Source: Malaya genurostris
Taxonomy: Eukaryota > Arthropoda > Insecta > Diptera > Culicidae
Direction: 5' to 3'
Assembly (NCBI RefSeq): GCF_030247185.1
Contig: NC_080572.1
Coordinates: forward strand, 184,912,866-184,976,865
Length of the DNA stretch: 64,000 bases
Numbering within the stretch: the stretch's first letter is position 1; the number at the start of each line of letters is the position of its first letter. Both the position numbers and the translations under genes were made by a program. The notes beneath the pieces are model-generated. The model was not told the origin of the DNA and made no database searches. It saw nothing but the letters and a program-made list of their open reading frames with translations. Positions 23,590 through 35,093 of this stretch are shown here, piece by piece.

Positions 23590-23765
23590 AGGTGCCCTCA
23601 GGAATGATTCCATCCTCAGTTGGACGATATGTCTTAGTAGCAATTCCATTCTATGGAGTAACTGCATAAATCACCCACTGCACGACCAAAACCGGGTGGG
23701 GAAGCTCATTTTTTACCAACACTAGCTCTCCGACGGGACCTTCTCGGGCAGACAGTTGCGTTAGT
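23590..23765 (-). pseudogene. Possible LTR-retrotransposon integrase C-terminal fragment
   Basis: On the minus strand a frame reads QLSAREGPVGELVLVKNELP, then VVQWVIYA and, after a stop, GIATKTYRPTEDGI. The VGELVLVKNE phrase resembles the start of the SH3-like integrase C-terminal domain of BEL/Pao or gypsy elements. No LTRs or other domains are seen nearby, so this is tentative. Confidence 0.25.
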
Positions 23766-25286
23766 GTTTGTTTCTAATTCGGAAGCAATCGCATGTGGCA
23801 TCCCTTTGCTGGTTTGCAACCAAGCAGATTCGTGAGGAGACAAAAAGGATTTTAATTAACTTTGTTGCCTTTTTCAGACAACGAAACACATTGAGCTCAC
23901 AGACAAAAGGGCATGGCGCTGTCAGTATCCTTTTGGAAGGAAATTGGCATACTCGTTCTTCACATTATGGTCTGAAAACGCTATGCTGGCAGTGATGTAA
24001 TCGAAATGAGTTTCGAGAGGGTTTCGTTCCAAGGACTGATGCTGTGGGAAAGACGGCCACCATTTGAATCGCATTACTCATCGTGTTTTTTATCATTAAA
24101 GGCTTATCAAGTTAGCTGCTAAATACTAACAAATATAGCCAAAAATTTTATCCTTTACATTTGCACGATCGATTAATGATCATTTCTAAATTATTTTTCA
24201 ATGTTTTCACGCAACGACATTTTTACATAATCGTTCAATCCTTACTAACTTTACACATCACTCAATAAATCGTGTGACTGATTCACAGATGGCGCTACCA
24301 ATGTGAAGTCTACGTACTCGCTTACGTTTGATTTCATTTTTTATCTTTCTCGAATGCTACGAAATTGACGCTCCTCTGAATTGGTTCGCACTTTCGTCTT
24401 GGGGAGAGGTCTGACGTCTCCACGATGGCCTATGTGTACAGCAAATTGTATACTGATGGTCGAGTTTTGTTCGAGGTTGGGTCAATCTGCGATAAATCCT
24501 GTCAGAAGCTCCAAATTCAAAAAAGTTATAGGGCATTCATTTTATAAAATATTGGAATTATCTTATTTATCGACAATTTGCTACTGTTTATGATCTCTTA
24601 TTTCTATTTGTTCATAATTTGAATTTATTTTAATTACTTATTTCTCGCATATGTTTTTCCTTATAATCATCAATATTAGCATAATCTACAATTTCGTTCA
24701 AAAAAGGTTAACATTTCACGAATATCCATGTAGTTCTCTATCGATTCACCTCAGCGGAATGAGGATATTTCATAGACGATTATCACAGTTTGACGGTCAA
24801 AATACTAATAATTTGTATTCCAATCTAACCAAATTATTTTACCTACTAAGTAACAGTGTATGTACGGAACATCAGAAAATAGAATACAATGTTTATGGAA
24901 ACTTATCGTTTTACTACAGAAACTTCGCGATTTACAAACTGCTGGGTGGAGACTGAACTCATGCGGGTTGCGTGAATGCAGACCCTATCAGAGCGAAATC
25001 AATGTTCAGTTCAGCAACGCCATCGCACGGCATCACATTCAACATATCATGTCAATTGCATGGTTGTGCAGGGCTGCTATTTTGGCGCGCACGAGTTTGA
25101 CATTTCTCTCCCCTACTTTTATGTACGAGATTCGATGCGGAATGGCCTGAGGGCGCCATATTCGCAAAAAAGGATATTACCAATGATTTGTTCGGGAAAT
25201 GTGAGAGCTGGATATCTTGTTAATATGTCTTTGGTGAATGGCATCGACTTACCCATCACGATGTACCCGTCCCCAATATTGAAAAA
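23766..25286. other. No recognised gene
   Basis: ORFs of up to about 110 codons occur near 24,650-25,300 but show no domain, and several overlap in different frames. No tandem or inverted structure found. Confidence 0.35.
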
Positions 25287-25535
25287 TCTGATTTTTCATT
25301 AGGGCGTATAAGCAAGTGACAGTTTATCTTTATTTACTTTGTCTTCTATTAATTACCAAGCGGTTTCCACGTTTACCACTCATCTCTTTGCATAAAATGA
25401 TACCCGAAACGTTCGACCTTCAAACAGAGTAGTGAAATCAAAGAAAATCTTTTTAATCACATCACAATAAACGAAAGAGAGACTGATTAAAGAGAAACTG
25501 TCACTTGCTTATACGCCTTAACGAAAAATCAACCG
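25287..25535. mobile_element. MITE, copy 2 (terminus GGGCGTATAAGCAAGTGACA)
   Basis: Same family as 21,318-21,569 but reversed: the internal phrases ACCAAGCGGTTTCCACG and GATACCCGAAACGTTCGACC appear here as the complement of that copy. The ends TGATTTTTCATTAGGGCGTA and, reversed, GGTTGATTTTTCGTTAAGGC are inverted repeats. Confidence 0.8.
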
Positions 25536-25564
25536 AGAAATGTGAGATGGGAAGCGTTACGTTA

Positions 25565-25610
25565 ATTTAAAGAAGTTAACAGTTCAATTAAAACCGCTAA
25601 GCAGACGAAA
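25565..25610 (-). repeat. 5' half of the hammerhead-bearing repeat
   Basis: The minus strand reads TTTTCGTCTGCTTAGCGG followed by TTTTAATTGAACTGTTAAC. This matches the cleavage-site side of the ribozyme at 27,410, without the CTGATGA and GAAA core strands. It lies immediately upstream of LINE copy B in inverted orientation. Confidence 0.65.
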
Positions 25611-25621
25611 AGTCCACACTA

Positions 25622-27406
25622 TTTATGTGACCCTTTGCGTCTGCACCTTCTTCCCCCGCAAAGATATCCACAAAGCCACCTGGAGATCACCTGATCAACA
25701 TACGGAAAATCAAATCGACCACGTTCTCATCGACGGGCGATTCTTCTCCGACGTCATCAATGTCCGCACTTACCGCAGTGCCAACATTGATTCTGACCTC
25801 TACCTTGTCGCGGTTTGTATGCGCTCAAAACTTTCGACGGTGCACAATACTCGTCGCACAGGAACGCCGGGACTCAATCTCAAGCAGCTACGTAGCATTT
25901 GTACTGCAGAGGAATACGCGCAACACCTGGAGTTAGTGCTACCAACGGAAGAGCAGCTTGGCGCGGCGACTCTTGAAGACGGCTGAAGGAACATAAGGTC
26001 CGCCGTGAGTAGCACTGCTACAACCATTTTAGGTACGAGGCTATCGACTGGTTTGACGGCGAATGTCAGCAGTTGGTCGAAGAGAAGAATGCAGCAAGGG
26101 AGAGGATGCTGCAACACCGCACGAGGGCGAACGAGGAACGATACAGACAGGCACGGAACAGACAGAACACTGTTTTCCGGAGGAAAAAGCGCCACCAGGA
26201 AGACCAAGATCGCGAAGCTATGGAACAGCTGTACCGCGCAAATGACACACGGAAGTTCTATGAGAAGGTGAACCGCTCACGTAGAGGCTACACGCCACAG
26301 GCCGAAATGTGCTGAGATACCAGTGATAACCTTCTCACGAACGAACGTGAGGTGATCGACAGGTGGAAGTAGTACTACGACGAGCATCTGAATGGAGAAG
26401 CACAAGATACAGACAACGGTACAGGAATCAATCTGGGTGCACGCTTAGCCGACGACAGATTCCCAGCTAAGGAATTCGTAGGGCCGTACCAAGCGGGATT
26501 TACTGGAGCCCGCGCCACTACGGATCACATATTCGCGATAAGACAAGTACTCCAGAAGTGTCGTGAATACAACGTACGACACGAGTGGCACGATCTTCCG
26601 AAAGTCCGTACAACTTTTTGGCTTCGCTAACGATATTGATATTGTGACACGTAACCTTGAGAAGATGACGGAAACCTACATCGGACTGAAAGCTGAAGCT
26701 AGGCGTATCGGACTGACCATAAATGCGCCGAAAACAAAATACATGAGAGGAAGAGGCTCTAGAGAAGAAACACTACGCCTCCCACCACGAATATTGATAG
26801 ACGGTGACGATATCGAGGTGGTTGACGAGTTCGTGTATTTGGGCTCACTGGTGACCGCCGATAATGACACCAGCAGAGAAATTCATAGACGTATTTTGGT
26901 AGGGAATCGTGCGTACTTTGGACTCAGAAAAACCCTCCGATCGAGAAAATTACGCCACCGCACGAAATTGACCATCTACAAAACGCTATGTTGGCAGATG
27001 ACCAACGCGCCCTTAGTGTTTTCGAAAAAAAGGTACTGAGAACCATCTATGGCGGAGTGCAGATGGAAGATGGAACGTGGAGACGGCGTATGAATCCCGA
27101 ATTGCAACTGCTGCTAGGAGAACCATCCATCGTACGGACAGCTAAAGTCGGACGTCTACGATGGGCTGGGCATGTCATAAGAATGTCGGACGACAGCCCA
27201 GTGAAAATGGTTCTTGAATCTAATCCGACTGGTACAAGAAGAAGAGGAGCGCAGCGAGCAAGGTGGATCGATCAAGTGGAGGGTGATCTCAGAAGCATCC
27301 GTGCCTTGAGTGGCTGACGACGAGCAGCCATGGACCGAGTTATGTGGAGACGTATGCTTGATACAGCAAAAGACACCCCAGGCCTATAGCTGTTAGGTAA
27401 GGTAGG
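25622..27406 (+). mobile_element. LINE copy B, internally deleted
   Basis: This is the same family as copy A at the window start, with the same 3' terminus (CCTATAGCTGTTAGGTAAGG). It retains part of the endonuclease domain that copy A lacks, but has lost the RT fingers and palm through deletions near 26,470 and 26,575, and a further short stretch at 26,987. Its tail abuts the hammerhead sequence. Confidence 0.85.
25627..27330 (+). pseudogene. Endonuclease and RT remnants of LINE copy B
   Basis: The first frame has the C-terminal half of an AP-type endonuclease: TWRSPDQHTENQIDHVLIDG, then FFSDVINVRTYRSANIDSD. The expected catalytic His of the usual SDH triplet is changed (SDLYLV). A charged linker rich in Arg and Glu follows (26,060-26,310), with stops. 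RT remains as YQAGFTGARATTDHIF, then after a deletion QLFGFANDIDIV, in which the first Asp of FADD is Asn. The C-terminal block matches copy A. The product would be inactive. Confidence 0.85.
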
Positions 27407-27409
27407 TTT

Positions 27410-27495
27410 GCGTCTGCTTAGCGGTTTAAATTGAACTGTTAGGCGGAGATTCAATTTGAACTGCTTCAAGCACTGATGAGCCGAAGGCGAAATGC
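27410..27495 (+). ncRNA. Hammerhead ribozyme, complete core and folded stems
   Basis: All conserved elements are present in order. The cleavage triplet GUC ends at 27,414. Stem I is TGCTT (27,415-27,419) with AAGCA (27,468-27,472), extended by 16 further consecutive pairs (27,420-27,435 with 27,450-27,465, two G-U) under a 14-base loop. CUGAUGA is at 27,473-27,479, stem II GCC/GGC with a GAA loop at 27,480-27,488, and GAAA at 27,489-27,492. Stem III is short: UGC at 27,493-27,495 with GCG at 27,410-27,412, plus the A-U next to the site. Such short stem III forms usually work best as dimers. Self-cleavage is predicted between 27,414 and 27,415. It lies just 3' of a LINE tail. Confidence 0.8.
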
Positions 27496-27608
27496 TAAGA
27501 TATCGATACGATAATTTTCTTAAAAAAGATGAATCGACCACACAGATATTTTGCAATATTTATGGTTTCGGCTTTGGCGGTCTGCTAAATAAGAACGGCT
27601 GTCATATA

Positions 27609-28850
27609 ACAGTTCGGCTGAAAAGTTCGTATCGTTTAATTGAAACACACATTTTTTTGCCAAAATTCGTTTTTATTATTCAACATAATTGCCATCAGAG
27701 GCGATACAGCGATTATAGCGATCTTCCAACTTTTCGATACCATTTTTGTAGTACGATTTGTCCTTTGCCTCAAAATAGTCCTCAGTTTCAGCGATTACCT
27801 CTTCATTGCTTCTAAATTTTTTACCAGCGAGCATTCTCTTGAGGTCTGAGAACAGGAAAAAGTCACTGGGGGCCAAATCTGGAGAATACGGTGGATGAGG
27901 GAGCAATTCGAAGCCCAATTCGTTCAATTTCAGCATGGTTTTCATCGACTTGTGACACGGTGCATTGTCTTGATGAAACAAAACTTTTTTCTTCTTCAAA
28001 TGAGGCCGTTTTTTTGAAATTTCGTCCTTCAAACGCTCTAATAACGCTATACAATAGTCACTGTTGATGGTTTTTCCCTTTTCAAGGTAGTCGATGAAAA
28101 TTATACCATGCGAATCCCAAAATACAGACGCCATAACCTTACCGGCCGATTGTTGAGTCTTTCCACGCTTTGGGTTCGGTTCATCGCGTGCAGTCCACTC
28201 AGCTGACTGTCGATTGGACTCCGGAGTGAAGTGATGGAGCCATGTTTTGTCCATTGTTATATATCGACGAAAAAAATCGGTTTTATTTCGATATAACAGC
28301 TCCAAACACTGCTCAGAATCATCAATTCGTTGTTGTTTTTGATCGATTGTGAGCTCACGCGGCACCCATTTTGCACAAAGCTTTCTCATATCCAAATATT
28401 CGTGAATAATATGTCCAACACGTTCCTTTGATATCTGTAGGGTGTCAGCTATCTAGATCAACTTCACTTTACGGTCATTGAAAATCATTTTGTGGATTTT
28501 TTTCACGTTTTCATCGGTAACAGCCTCTTTTGGACGTCCACTGCGTTCAGCGTCTTCGGTGCTCATATGACCAGTACGAAATTTTGCAAACCACTTACGA
28601 ATTGTTGCTTCGCCCGGTGCAGAGTCTGGATAACACTCATGAAGCCATTTTTGGTATCGGCGGCACTTTTTTTCATCAAAAAGTAGTGTTTCATCAACAC
28701 ACTAAATTCCTTTTTTCCATTTTTTTTCACAATAAGAAAAGTAGCTTCACTCAAAATGCAATATCTCACAAACTAATAATCAGACAGGTGTCAAATTTAA
28801 ACACGATTTTTTTGAAGGCATGATACAGCTGACCACAAAGCACTTTTTTG
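27609..28850 (-). mobile_element. Mariner (DD34D), nearly full length
   Basis: The 3' terminus reads ACAGTTCGGCTGAAAAGTTC, preceded by TA (27,607-27,608), identical to the ends of the element at 52,168-53,065. On the other side the leader is recognisable to about 28,825 and then diverges; I did not find the second terminal repeat, so that end is approximate. Confidence 0.85.
27676..28770 (-). pseudogene. Mariner transposase with intact catalytic half
   Basis: A 239-codon frame (28,395 to 27,676) covers the end of the helix-turn-helix region and the whole catalytic domain. It has Asp in ITMDKTWLHHF (the usual E after D is K), Asp in LFHQDNAPCH, and Asp in YSPDLAPSDFFLF, with exactly 34 residues between the last two. 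The C-terminus YNRCIASDGNYVE is complete. The N-terminal 110 residues upstream (VLMKHYFLM, EATIRKWFAKFRTGHMSTED and so on) are split over frames, with a stop in the LIxIADT stretch near 28,453. This is the best preserved mariner catalytic domain in the window but not a functional gene as it stands. Confidence 0.9.
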
Positions 28851-28899
28851 GTGTAAAATGGTCAGTAAAATCGATTCCATGTATTTAGAAGGACCGCAC

Positions 28900-29620
28900 G
28901 AAACGCTACAATGTTCATTTTACCTCAAGTTCCCTTTTTATACTGCATTGTATTCAAGTTTAACTATATAACATGAAACCGAAAAACTTGCAGAAGAGCG
29001 AATAGAGTGTTTCCGATGTTACAAAGTCTAACAAATCATTGCGTATAGTTTTATTGACAGCAGAAAACTCGTTGCACCGTTTTACCTCATTTCTTTTTTA
29101 GTTATAATATTCAGTTGAAATATGATCTACAATCCAAAAGCAGATTCAATACGATCTATCAGTATTGGTTCGCATTACGTGCAAAACATTACGAAGAAAG
29201 ATCTGGAAATAGGATTACAAATGAATTCAATGACCGCACAAATCTTGTTATACCGTTTTACCCCAATTTATCCTTTAACTGAGTCTTAAGATTTTGCTCC
29301 ACATTGAATTCATTTGTAATCCTATTTTCAAGTCTTTCTTCGTAATATCAATCGATTTTCATCAACCGCAATCAGCCTGCCTTCGGTATGTGAAAGAAAG
29401 TTTAACCAGAAATACGACTTATGAATTAAATTGGGGTAAAACGGGTTAAACAGGCTAGTACTGTCATTCTCATTGTGTTTAATTGGATCATAGATGTTTT
29501 GCACGTAATATGAACCAGTGTTGGTAGGTCATATTGGATCTGCTTCGGGATTGTAAATCTGAATTCATCATAAAATTATATTTGTCGGAAAATTGTGGTA
29601 AAACAATGTAGCCCGAAGCA
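28900..29620. repeat. Degraded fold-back region with GGGGTAAAAC motifs
   Basis: GGATTACAAATGAATTCAAT (about 29,212) reappears inverted near 29,305-29,330, and the GATCTACAATCC...CACGTGCAAAACAT-like segment at 29,125-29,190 reappears inverted near 29,495-29,560. The motif TTTTACCCCAATTT and its complement flank the centre. Further GGTAAAACRG copies occur at about 29,590 and 29,758. No ORF. Confidence 0.65.
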
Positions 29621-29861
29621 TGCGATCATGAACACTATCTGTAAATTATTATTTGTTGTTATATGCGAAACATAGAACTGTCTTGTTTAAGCAAAATTGG
29701 TCCAAACACCGATCAGTAGAACTTTTTTTCTGTAAATTCATGGAAGAAGATGACTGGGGGTAAAACAGAATATAGTTATTTGTGGTCTATTTTATTAAAA
29801 ACAATCCATTTATCTAACTTATGAGCATTTCAGGAATACCTTCCGTTACTGTTTTGTGAGT

Positions 29862-30390
29862 CATGGGCGTTACGAAGCGTTACATGACTTACTTTTTTGT
29901 AAGTTATGGGCATTACGAAGCGTTATATACGTTATTTTCTCGTAAGTTATAGGCGTTACGAAGCGTTACATACGTAACTTTTTAGTAAGTTATAGACGTT
30001 ACGAAGTGTTACATGCGTTACTTTTTTGTAAGTTATAGGCGTGACGAAGCGTTATATATCTTACTTTTTTGAGAATCATAGGAGTTACGAATCGTTAAAT
30101 GCGTTACTCTTTTCGTAAGTTACAGATATCACGAAGCGTTACATACGTTATTTTTTCATGAGTTATAAGCGTTACGAAGCTTTAGATGCGTACATTTTTG
30201 TGTGCCATAGGCGATGCGAAGCGTTACTTGCGTTACTTTTTTGTTAGTTTTGGGTGTTAAAAAACGTTGCATGTGTATTTTTAAAAAGGTACTAGCGCTA
30301 CAAGGCGTTACATCCGTTATTATCCTGTAAATTTTGTGTTACGAAGCGTTATATGTGTTACCTTTTGTAAGTTATAAATGTTAAAAACCG
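29862..30390 (+). repeat. Minisatellite, 43-bp unit, about 12 copies
   Basis: Each unit contains GCGTTACGAAGCGTTACAT followed by ACGTTACTTTTTTGTAAGTT. The TACGAAG phrase recurs at 29,871, 29,914, 29,957 and about 30,000, exactly 43 bp apart, then with increasing divergence to the end. The unit contains GTAAGTT, a donor-like site, in every copy. Confidence 0.85.
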
Positions 30391-32640
30391 TTTTAAGATT
30401 TTAACATATTGAAGAGTCACTTTTTTGCTAAATCTTCTGGAAATGTCAAAATTGTGAAATAATTAGAAATGACCCTTATCGAAACGATAACTTGTATCTA
30501 ATTTTGAAGGAAAATGGGTACAAATATTATTGCAAGAAGATCCATAACTTCTATGCCCTTAACTAAAACTTTTTCCTGTATCTTCAGCTCAGTAAAACTT
30601 GAAGGCGAATTAATTGTTCTATTCTATTCATGAAGGAATCATAAGTGCTTTGCTTGATACGAGAGTATTCAGTAAATTGAAATGTTATTTCACCAGATTC
30701 AACGGTTTCAATATTTTGAGTGTTACCGACAGCCACGTACCCAATGGGGGGGGGGCTTACATTATGCGCATGACCATCGCTACCTTGGTTAACATCAACG
30801 GTTTAGGTTTCAATTACTTATGCATCACCCTCGTTCACCTGATTTGGCTTCATGGTACTATCTGTGCTCAAAGGTTAATTCACATCTGAAAAATTTATGT
30901 GAGTTTCGTTTTGGAAATTCAGACCACTACCTCTGGAACCTGAATCCGAAATCAATATAGCAAAAGTAAATTTACATTTACATGACCATCTACTAACATG
31001 ACCTATAAATCTAGAATATGTTTTCCGTTCTCCACAAATCGGCTGTGCTACTTTATGCAGTGAATTGTCGTAATACAATAATATTCTTTCGGGCACAGTC
31101 ACAAATTTTATTTGAATACTTCATAATGACAGTTCCAGTCTAAAAATTGAAAGTCATGCTTGTTTCTTTTCAAATTGAGTAATTTTACTTATTGATGTAA
31201 TTTTATTGTCCGAGAAAATGTACGCAAACTTTTAATCGACACTGTATTTGTTTTTCTTTTTCGAATCAAAACGAATACGGTAATCGATATGAAATCATTA
31301 CTCAACTTTGTCTTTTAGTGTGTAACTTTTTCATTGCCACAATTTACTGCAGTAACCAGTTGGCAACCCAAAACTGTCAACGCTAACATATCGTAAGAAT
31401 TAGGTTAGCAAAAAGTTACGTTGGAACTTATTGTAACATAGTATGATAAGATGTGAATTTGTTACATTATTTTGATATAGTTGTCACCATCATAACCCGG
31501 TTTGTTTTGTTTGCATCTTTCGTATGCCCATCACGTAGCATATGTTTTATTCTCTTTTTCCATGGATAACTTACAGGTGCTACTTGGGTAAAAGCCATTT
31601 CAGAAAAAAGACACTCGGCTAGCCTGCCCCTTCGACCAACCAGCCCCGGTCTCCCCTACTCGCACATCACTTTCGCACACATGCACACTTTCGTCGCCTT
31701 TTTGAAAACTTTTATGCACCTGATAAAATCAAGTACAGAGTGTAAACAATATACATCAAACTATGTCTAGGAAAATTTCTAATTATTTTACCCAACGGAT
31801 CAAAAGAGCAAATTGGATTTAAAACGAGACTATAATTTTTCTCACAATTCCATCAGAGTGCTTGCAGAAATTTCCAACAGACAAAGCTCTGGGGGAAAAT
31901 ACTGTTATACCTAGGTTCTGACAGTGGATCTGTACTGTTTTCATCAGGATAATATGTAATATATGTACCGAAGATTAAACACACATTCATTAAAACTATT
32001 AGTGTCAATCGATGGTGTGAATGGAGGAACTGAGATAGATATGGGGTTCAATAAAATTTTGTGTTGACATTTATGATAAGGTAATTTGCTATCACTGTAT
32101 ATCCTGCAGCACTTTAAAAAAAAGTAATGCTCAAGTCGAAACTTTCCATCCAATCATTTTAAAGATGAAAAAATTTAAACGCACTGATGCTCCATTTGAT
32201 ATATGAATAAAATCCAAGGTATGCCAGTATGTGTATGTCGAATAAACTACCATTGACTGTATACGACAGACATGTAAAACTTCAACTAATCAACGGGGAG
32301 TAGTTTGTTACCGAACTAATGTCATTCTGTCTAATGCAATGTCTAATAAATCATTCAGAAACATCATGTTTCTTTCGTCTGCTAGCATCCAACGGGTTGC
32401 AAACTGACTGACAGAGGAAACAATTTCCAACATTACAGTTTGCCCGAGCATACACGACATAGGCATGGTATGCATAAGGGTGTATCATGTTTTAAAATTT
32501 TACACACCAATCAACCACAGCTCCAAGGCAGATAAACGTCGTTTCTAAACTTAAAATTTTAGAATGCTACACCATTTGTAAATTTGCTGATACATTTTTG
32601 CTGAATACACATAATAAATTGATGTATTCGATCAACATAG
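30391..32640. other. No recognised gene
   Basis: AT-rich. A G9 run at about 30,747 and a pyrimidine-rich, less AT-rich patch at 31,615-31,700 stand out. No domain or element ends were found. Confidence 0.4.
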
Positions 32641-32644
32641 TGTT

Positions 32645-32704
32645 ACGTCTACTAAGCGATTCACGTTGAATTGATATGCACTGATGAGTCGAAGACGAAA
32701 CGAA
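32645..32704 (+). ncRNA. Degenerate hammerhead ribozyme relative
   Basis: The catalytic strands are perfect: CTGATGA, stem II GTC-GAA-GAC, then GAAACG (32,681-32,702), and the cleavage side reads ACGTC (32,645-32,649), giving three stem III pairs. Stem I has collapsed: most of the long hairpin is missing and TAC faces GCA with a mismatch. It is probably inactive, but clearly the same family as 27,410. Confidence 0.55.
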
Positions 32705-33015
32705 TGGAAAGTATAAGCTACTGTCAACGAGTAATTTTACGCTTTTTAAAAAACAAAATTTTGTTTATTGATCGCGCCTTCAAAAATTAGCAAGAAAAAA
32801 ATATATGAAAAGTTTCTGAATAAAGCCGTTTTAGCATACTTTGTTTTTTTTTTCAAAATTGATCTAGACTGTCTTTTAAAAAGGGCTTAGCTTTTTTAAC
32901 CATTTTTATTCAAATACATAACTGACGAAAACACTTACAAAATGTAGCATAATAGATTTTCATAAAATCAGTAAAATTTAAACATTTTATCAGTAAAATT
33001 TAAACATTTTTCCTA

Positions 33016-33340
33016 CACTGAAAAAAATTGACTTTAAAAATATGAAATCAAAACATTTTTGTTAAAACTAAGCAAAATTGAATGTCATTATCATCCAAGA
33101 ACTTACTGAATCTCAATTTGAGAGAAGATTTCATTGAATACTGGTTGCCGATATTTGCAAAAAGTATCAATAATGGACAAGAAAAAGTTAGAAACATTTT
33201 CTTTCCTGAAACTACCCGCTTTACGAAACATGGACGGTTGGAAGGAAACATAATAATCTACCTTTGGACAAAGTTTCATCGTAGGTGGTGTTTTTTTTTG
33301 TAAATTGACTTTAAATTTTAAAAACATATTTTTTCCAGTG
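33016..33340. mobile_element. MITE with CACTG termini, TA target
   Basis: The left end CACTGAAAAAAATTGACTTT and the reversed right end CACTGGAAAAAATATG are flanked by TA (33,014-33,015 and 33,341-33,342). Inside, AATTGACTTTAAA also recurs inverted near the right end. A 73-codon ORF inside has no recognisable domain. Confidence 0.65.
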
Positions 33341-33375
33341 TAGGATTCGAATATACGAATTTCGTGGAAAATTGT

Positions 33376-33705
33376 ATTCGGGCTGTACCAAGAATACAAA
33401 GATGCGGACATTGGAAGGCTTATAAAACACGGCAGACTACAGTGGGCTGGACATGTAGGCAGAATGCCGGAAGAGAGAATGGCCTATGTGATGTTCAGCA
33501 GAGAACCTGGCAGAGGTCGTCGACTACGGGCTAGACCTCGCACTCGCGGGCTGTGCGCAATCGAAGAGGATGCACGCGCAGCGGGACTACAGAGCGACTG
33601 GAAAACGGCGGCTCAAGATCGAGTATCCTGGAAATCTACAATTCGTTCGGTCATGTTCCGAAGACGGGATGTGCACCATTAAAGTAAAGTAAGTAAGTAA
33701 CGGCT
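33376..33705 (+). mobile_element. LINE 3' fragment, family related to copies A and B
   Basis: The frame reads GRLIKHGRLQWAGHVGRMPE, then GRRLRARPRTRG and WKTAAQDRVSW, the C-terminal tail domain also found in copies A and B, but clearly diverged. It ends in a short tandem tail, AAGTAAAGTAAGTAAGTAA. Everything upstream is missing, a typical 5' truncation. Confidence 0.8.
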
Positions 33706-35090
33706 TTTCACACTTGGGAAAAACAATCAGTGTATCAAGAACGACTTAAAGAGCAAATGAAGGAAAGAACACAATTTTGAAACTACTGTTCCGCTTATGT
33801 CGTTGACTAGACATGGATCTCGTTCTCATATTTTGCAAGCTGAGAGTGACCTTTATTTTTCGTCATTTTCGTATATTTTGAGTCTATGAAAATGATTTTT
33901 TTAGCTCAGGTTGAAGCACTTCTTACTTGTAAGCCATCTCGATTACCATTGTAACAGTTTTTTTCCAAGATTTCATCAATTTCAACCCATACAATGAAAT
34001 AATATACATTTTTAACATTTTTTCGAGTGCAGTCATTATTCTAATTTATTCTTCGGTTTAAGCTAGCTTTCGGAATGTTAAGAATGTATTTGAACAAAAT
34101 ATTGTTTTGATGTCTGCCGAACGGAAGGCTTTGCCGTGTTTAGTCCGTTAATGATCTTTTATGATATCAAGTCTCGGTCAATCGGTGAATGAAAATACAC
34201 AATTATTTATATTCATTAAATAAATTTTTTTCAGAACCAAGTACACATTTTTAGTAGTGTTTGTATTCCAAAGTCTGCTTTTTGCTTTTCTACTAATTTT
34301 TCATATAACTCAACACATTATCATTTGATTCAAATGATTGAAATTGATATCCGTGGAGAAAATAAAAGTTAGAAGGTTAAAATAAAATATATTCTACAAG
34401 TAACGCATTTTCGAACATGACAACTTTTCATATTGAACTACCTAAAATATGAAAAATTGGTAACATTGGTTAAGTTTTGATGTTTTCAATGATTTAAAAA
34501 TAGCTCTTTATTATTCCAACAAGCGCTTTTCAAACAAAACTCGGCAAAGGGAAGGGTACTCAAAAAATTGCAATAATTACTACGAACATTGAAGGGGGCA
34601 TAATAAACTTAACAAGCTTTACATAACGAGGGAACTACAGTCGGTATTCGCTAGTTGGAATATCACTGCACACCATCTTTTTAACTTATCTTAAGGACTA
34701 ACATCAAGTCGATATTTTCGTTGTGAACACAGATTATTTTTTCGTTTCTACTGTTTCCTTAATAGAAGTCCCGAATCAGGTTTGTGAACCCACTCATTAA
34801 AATGATTCTGAAACATTGATAAACTTTTCACAATAGAATTTGAAATAACAGTGCTTTTTAATTGAATGATGCTCAAACTAACGAATATCCTAACGGGAAC
34901 TCAAACCAACGAGGTTCCAAGTAACAATTTCCGCCTTTATCTCAACGCTAAGATCTGAATAATCTTATGATATCTCACAATAACCTCTAAGTTAAGTAGA
35001 ATGGGATTTAACGAATCATTTTAGAATTGGTTTTTATCATGTCTTACTTGTCACGATATGATAGTGAAAATAAGAGACTGTACAACCTAA
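33706..35090. other. No recognised gene
   Basis: AT-rich with no domain, tandem array or paired ends that I can see. Confidence 0.4.
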
Positions 35091-35093
35091 TCA

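Noticed and set aside
24651..25302. Overlapping ORFs of about 100 codons
   Set aside because: No domain, signal or splice structure; three frames overlap, as expected by chance.
26005..26315. Charged ORFs as separate host genes
   Set aside because: They lie in the linker between endonuclease and RT of LINE copy B; the several overlapping frames are shadows of one decayed protein.
27466..27500. Core strands of the hammerhead as a simple GCA/TGC hairpin
   Set aside because: The alternative hairpin has only three closing pairs, whereas the hammerhead reading uses every conserved base and a 21-bp stem I.
33082..33411. ORFs on both strands
   Set aside because: Located within a MITE with CACTG ends and mutually overlapping; no domain.
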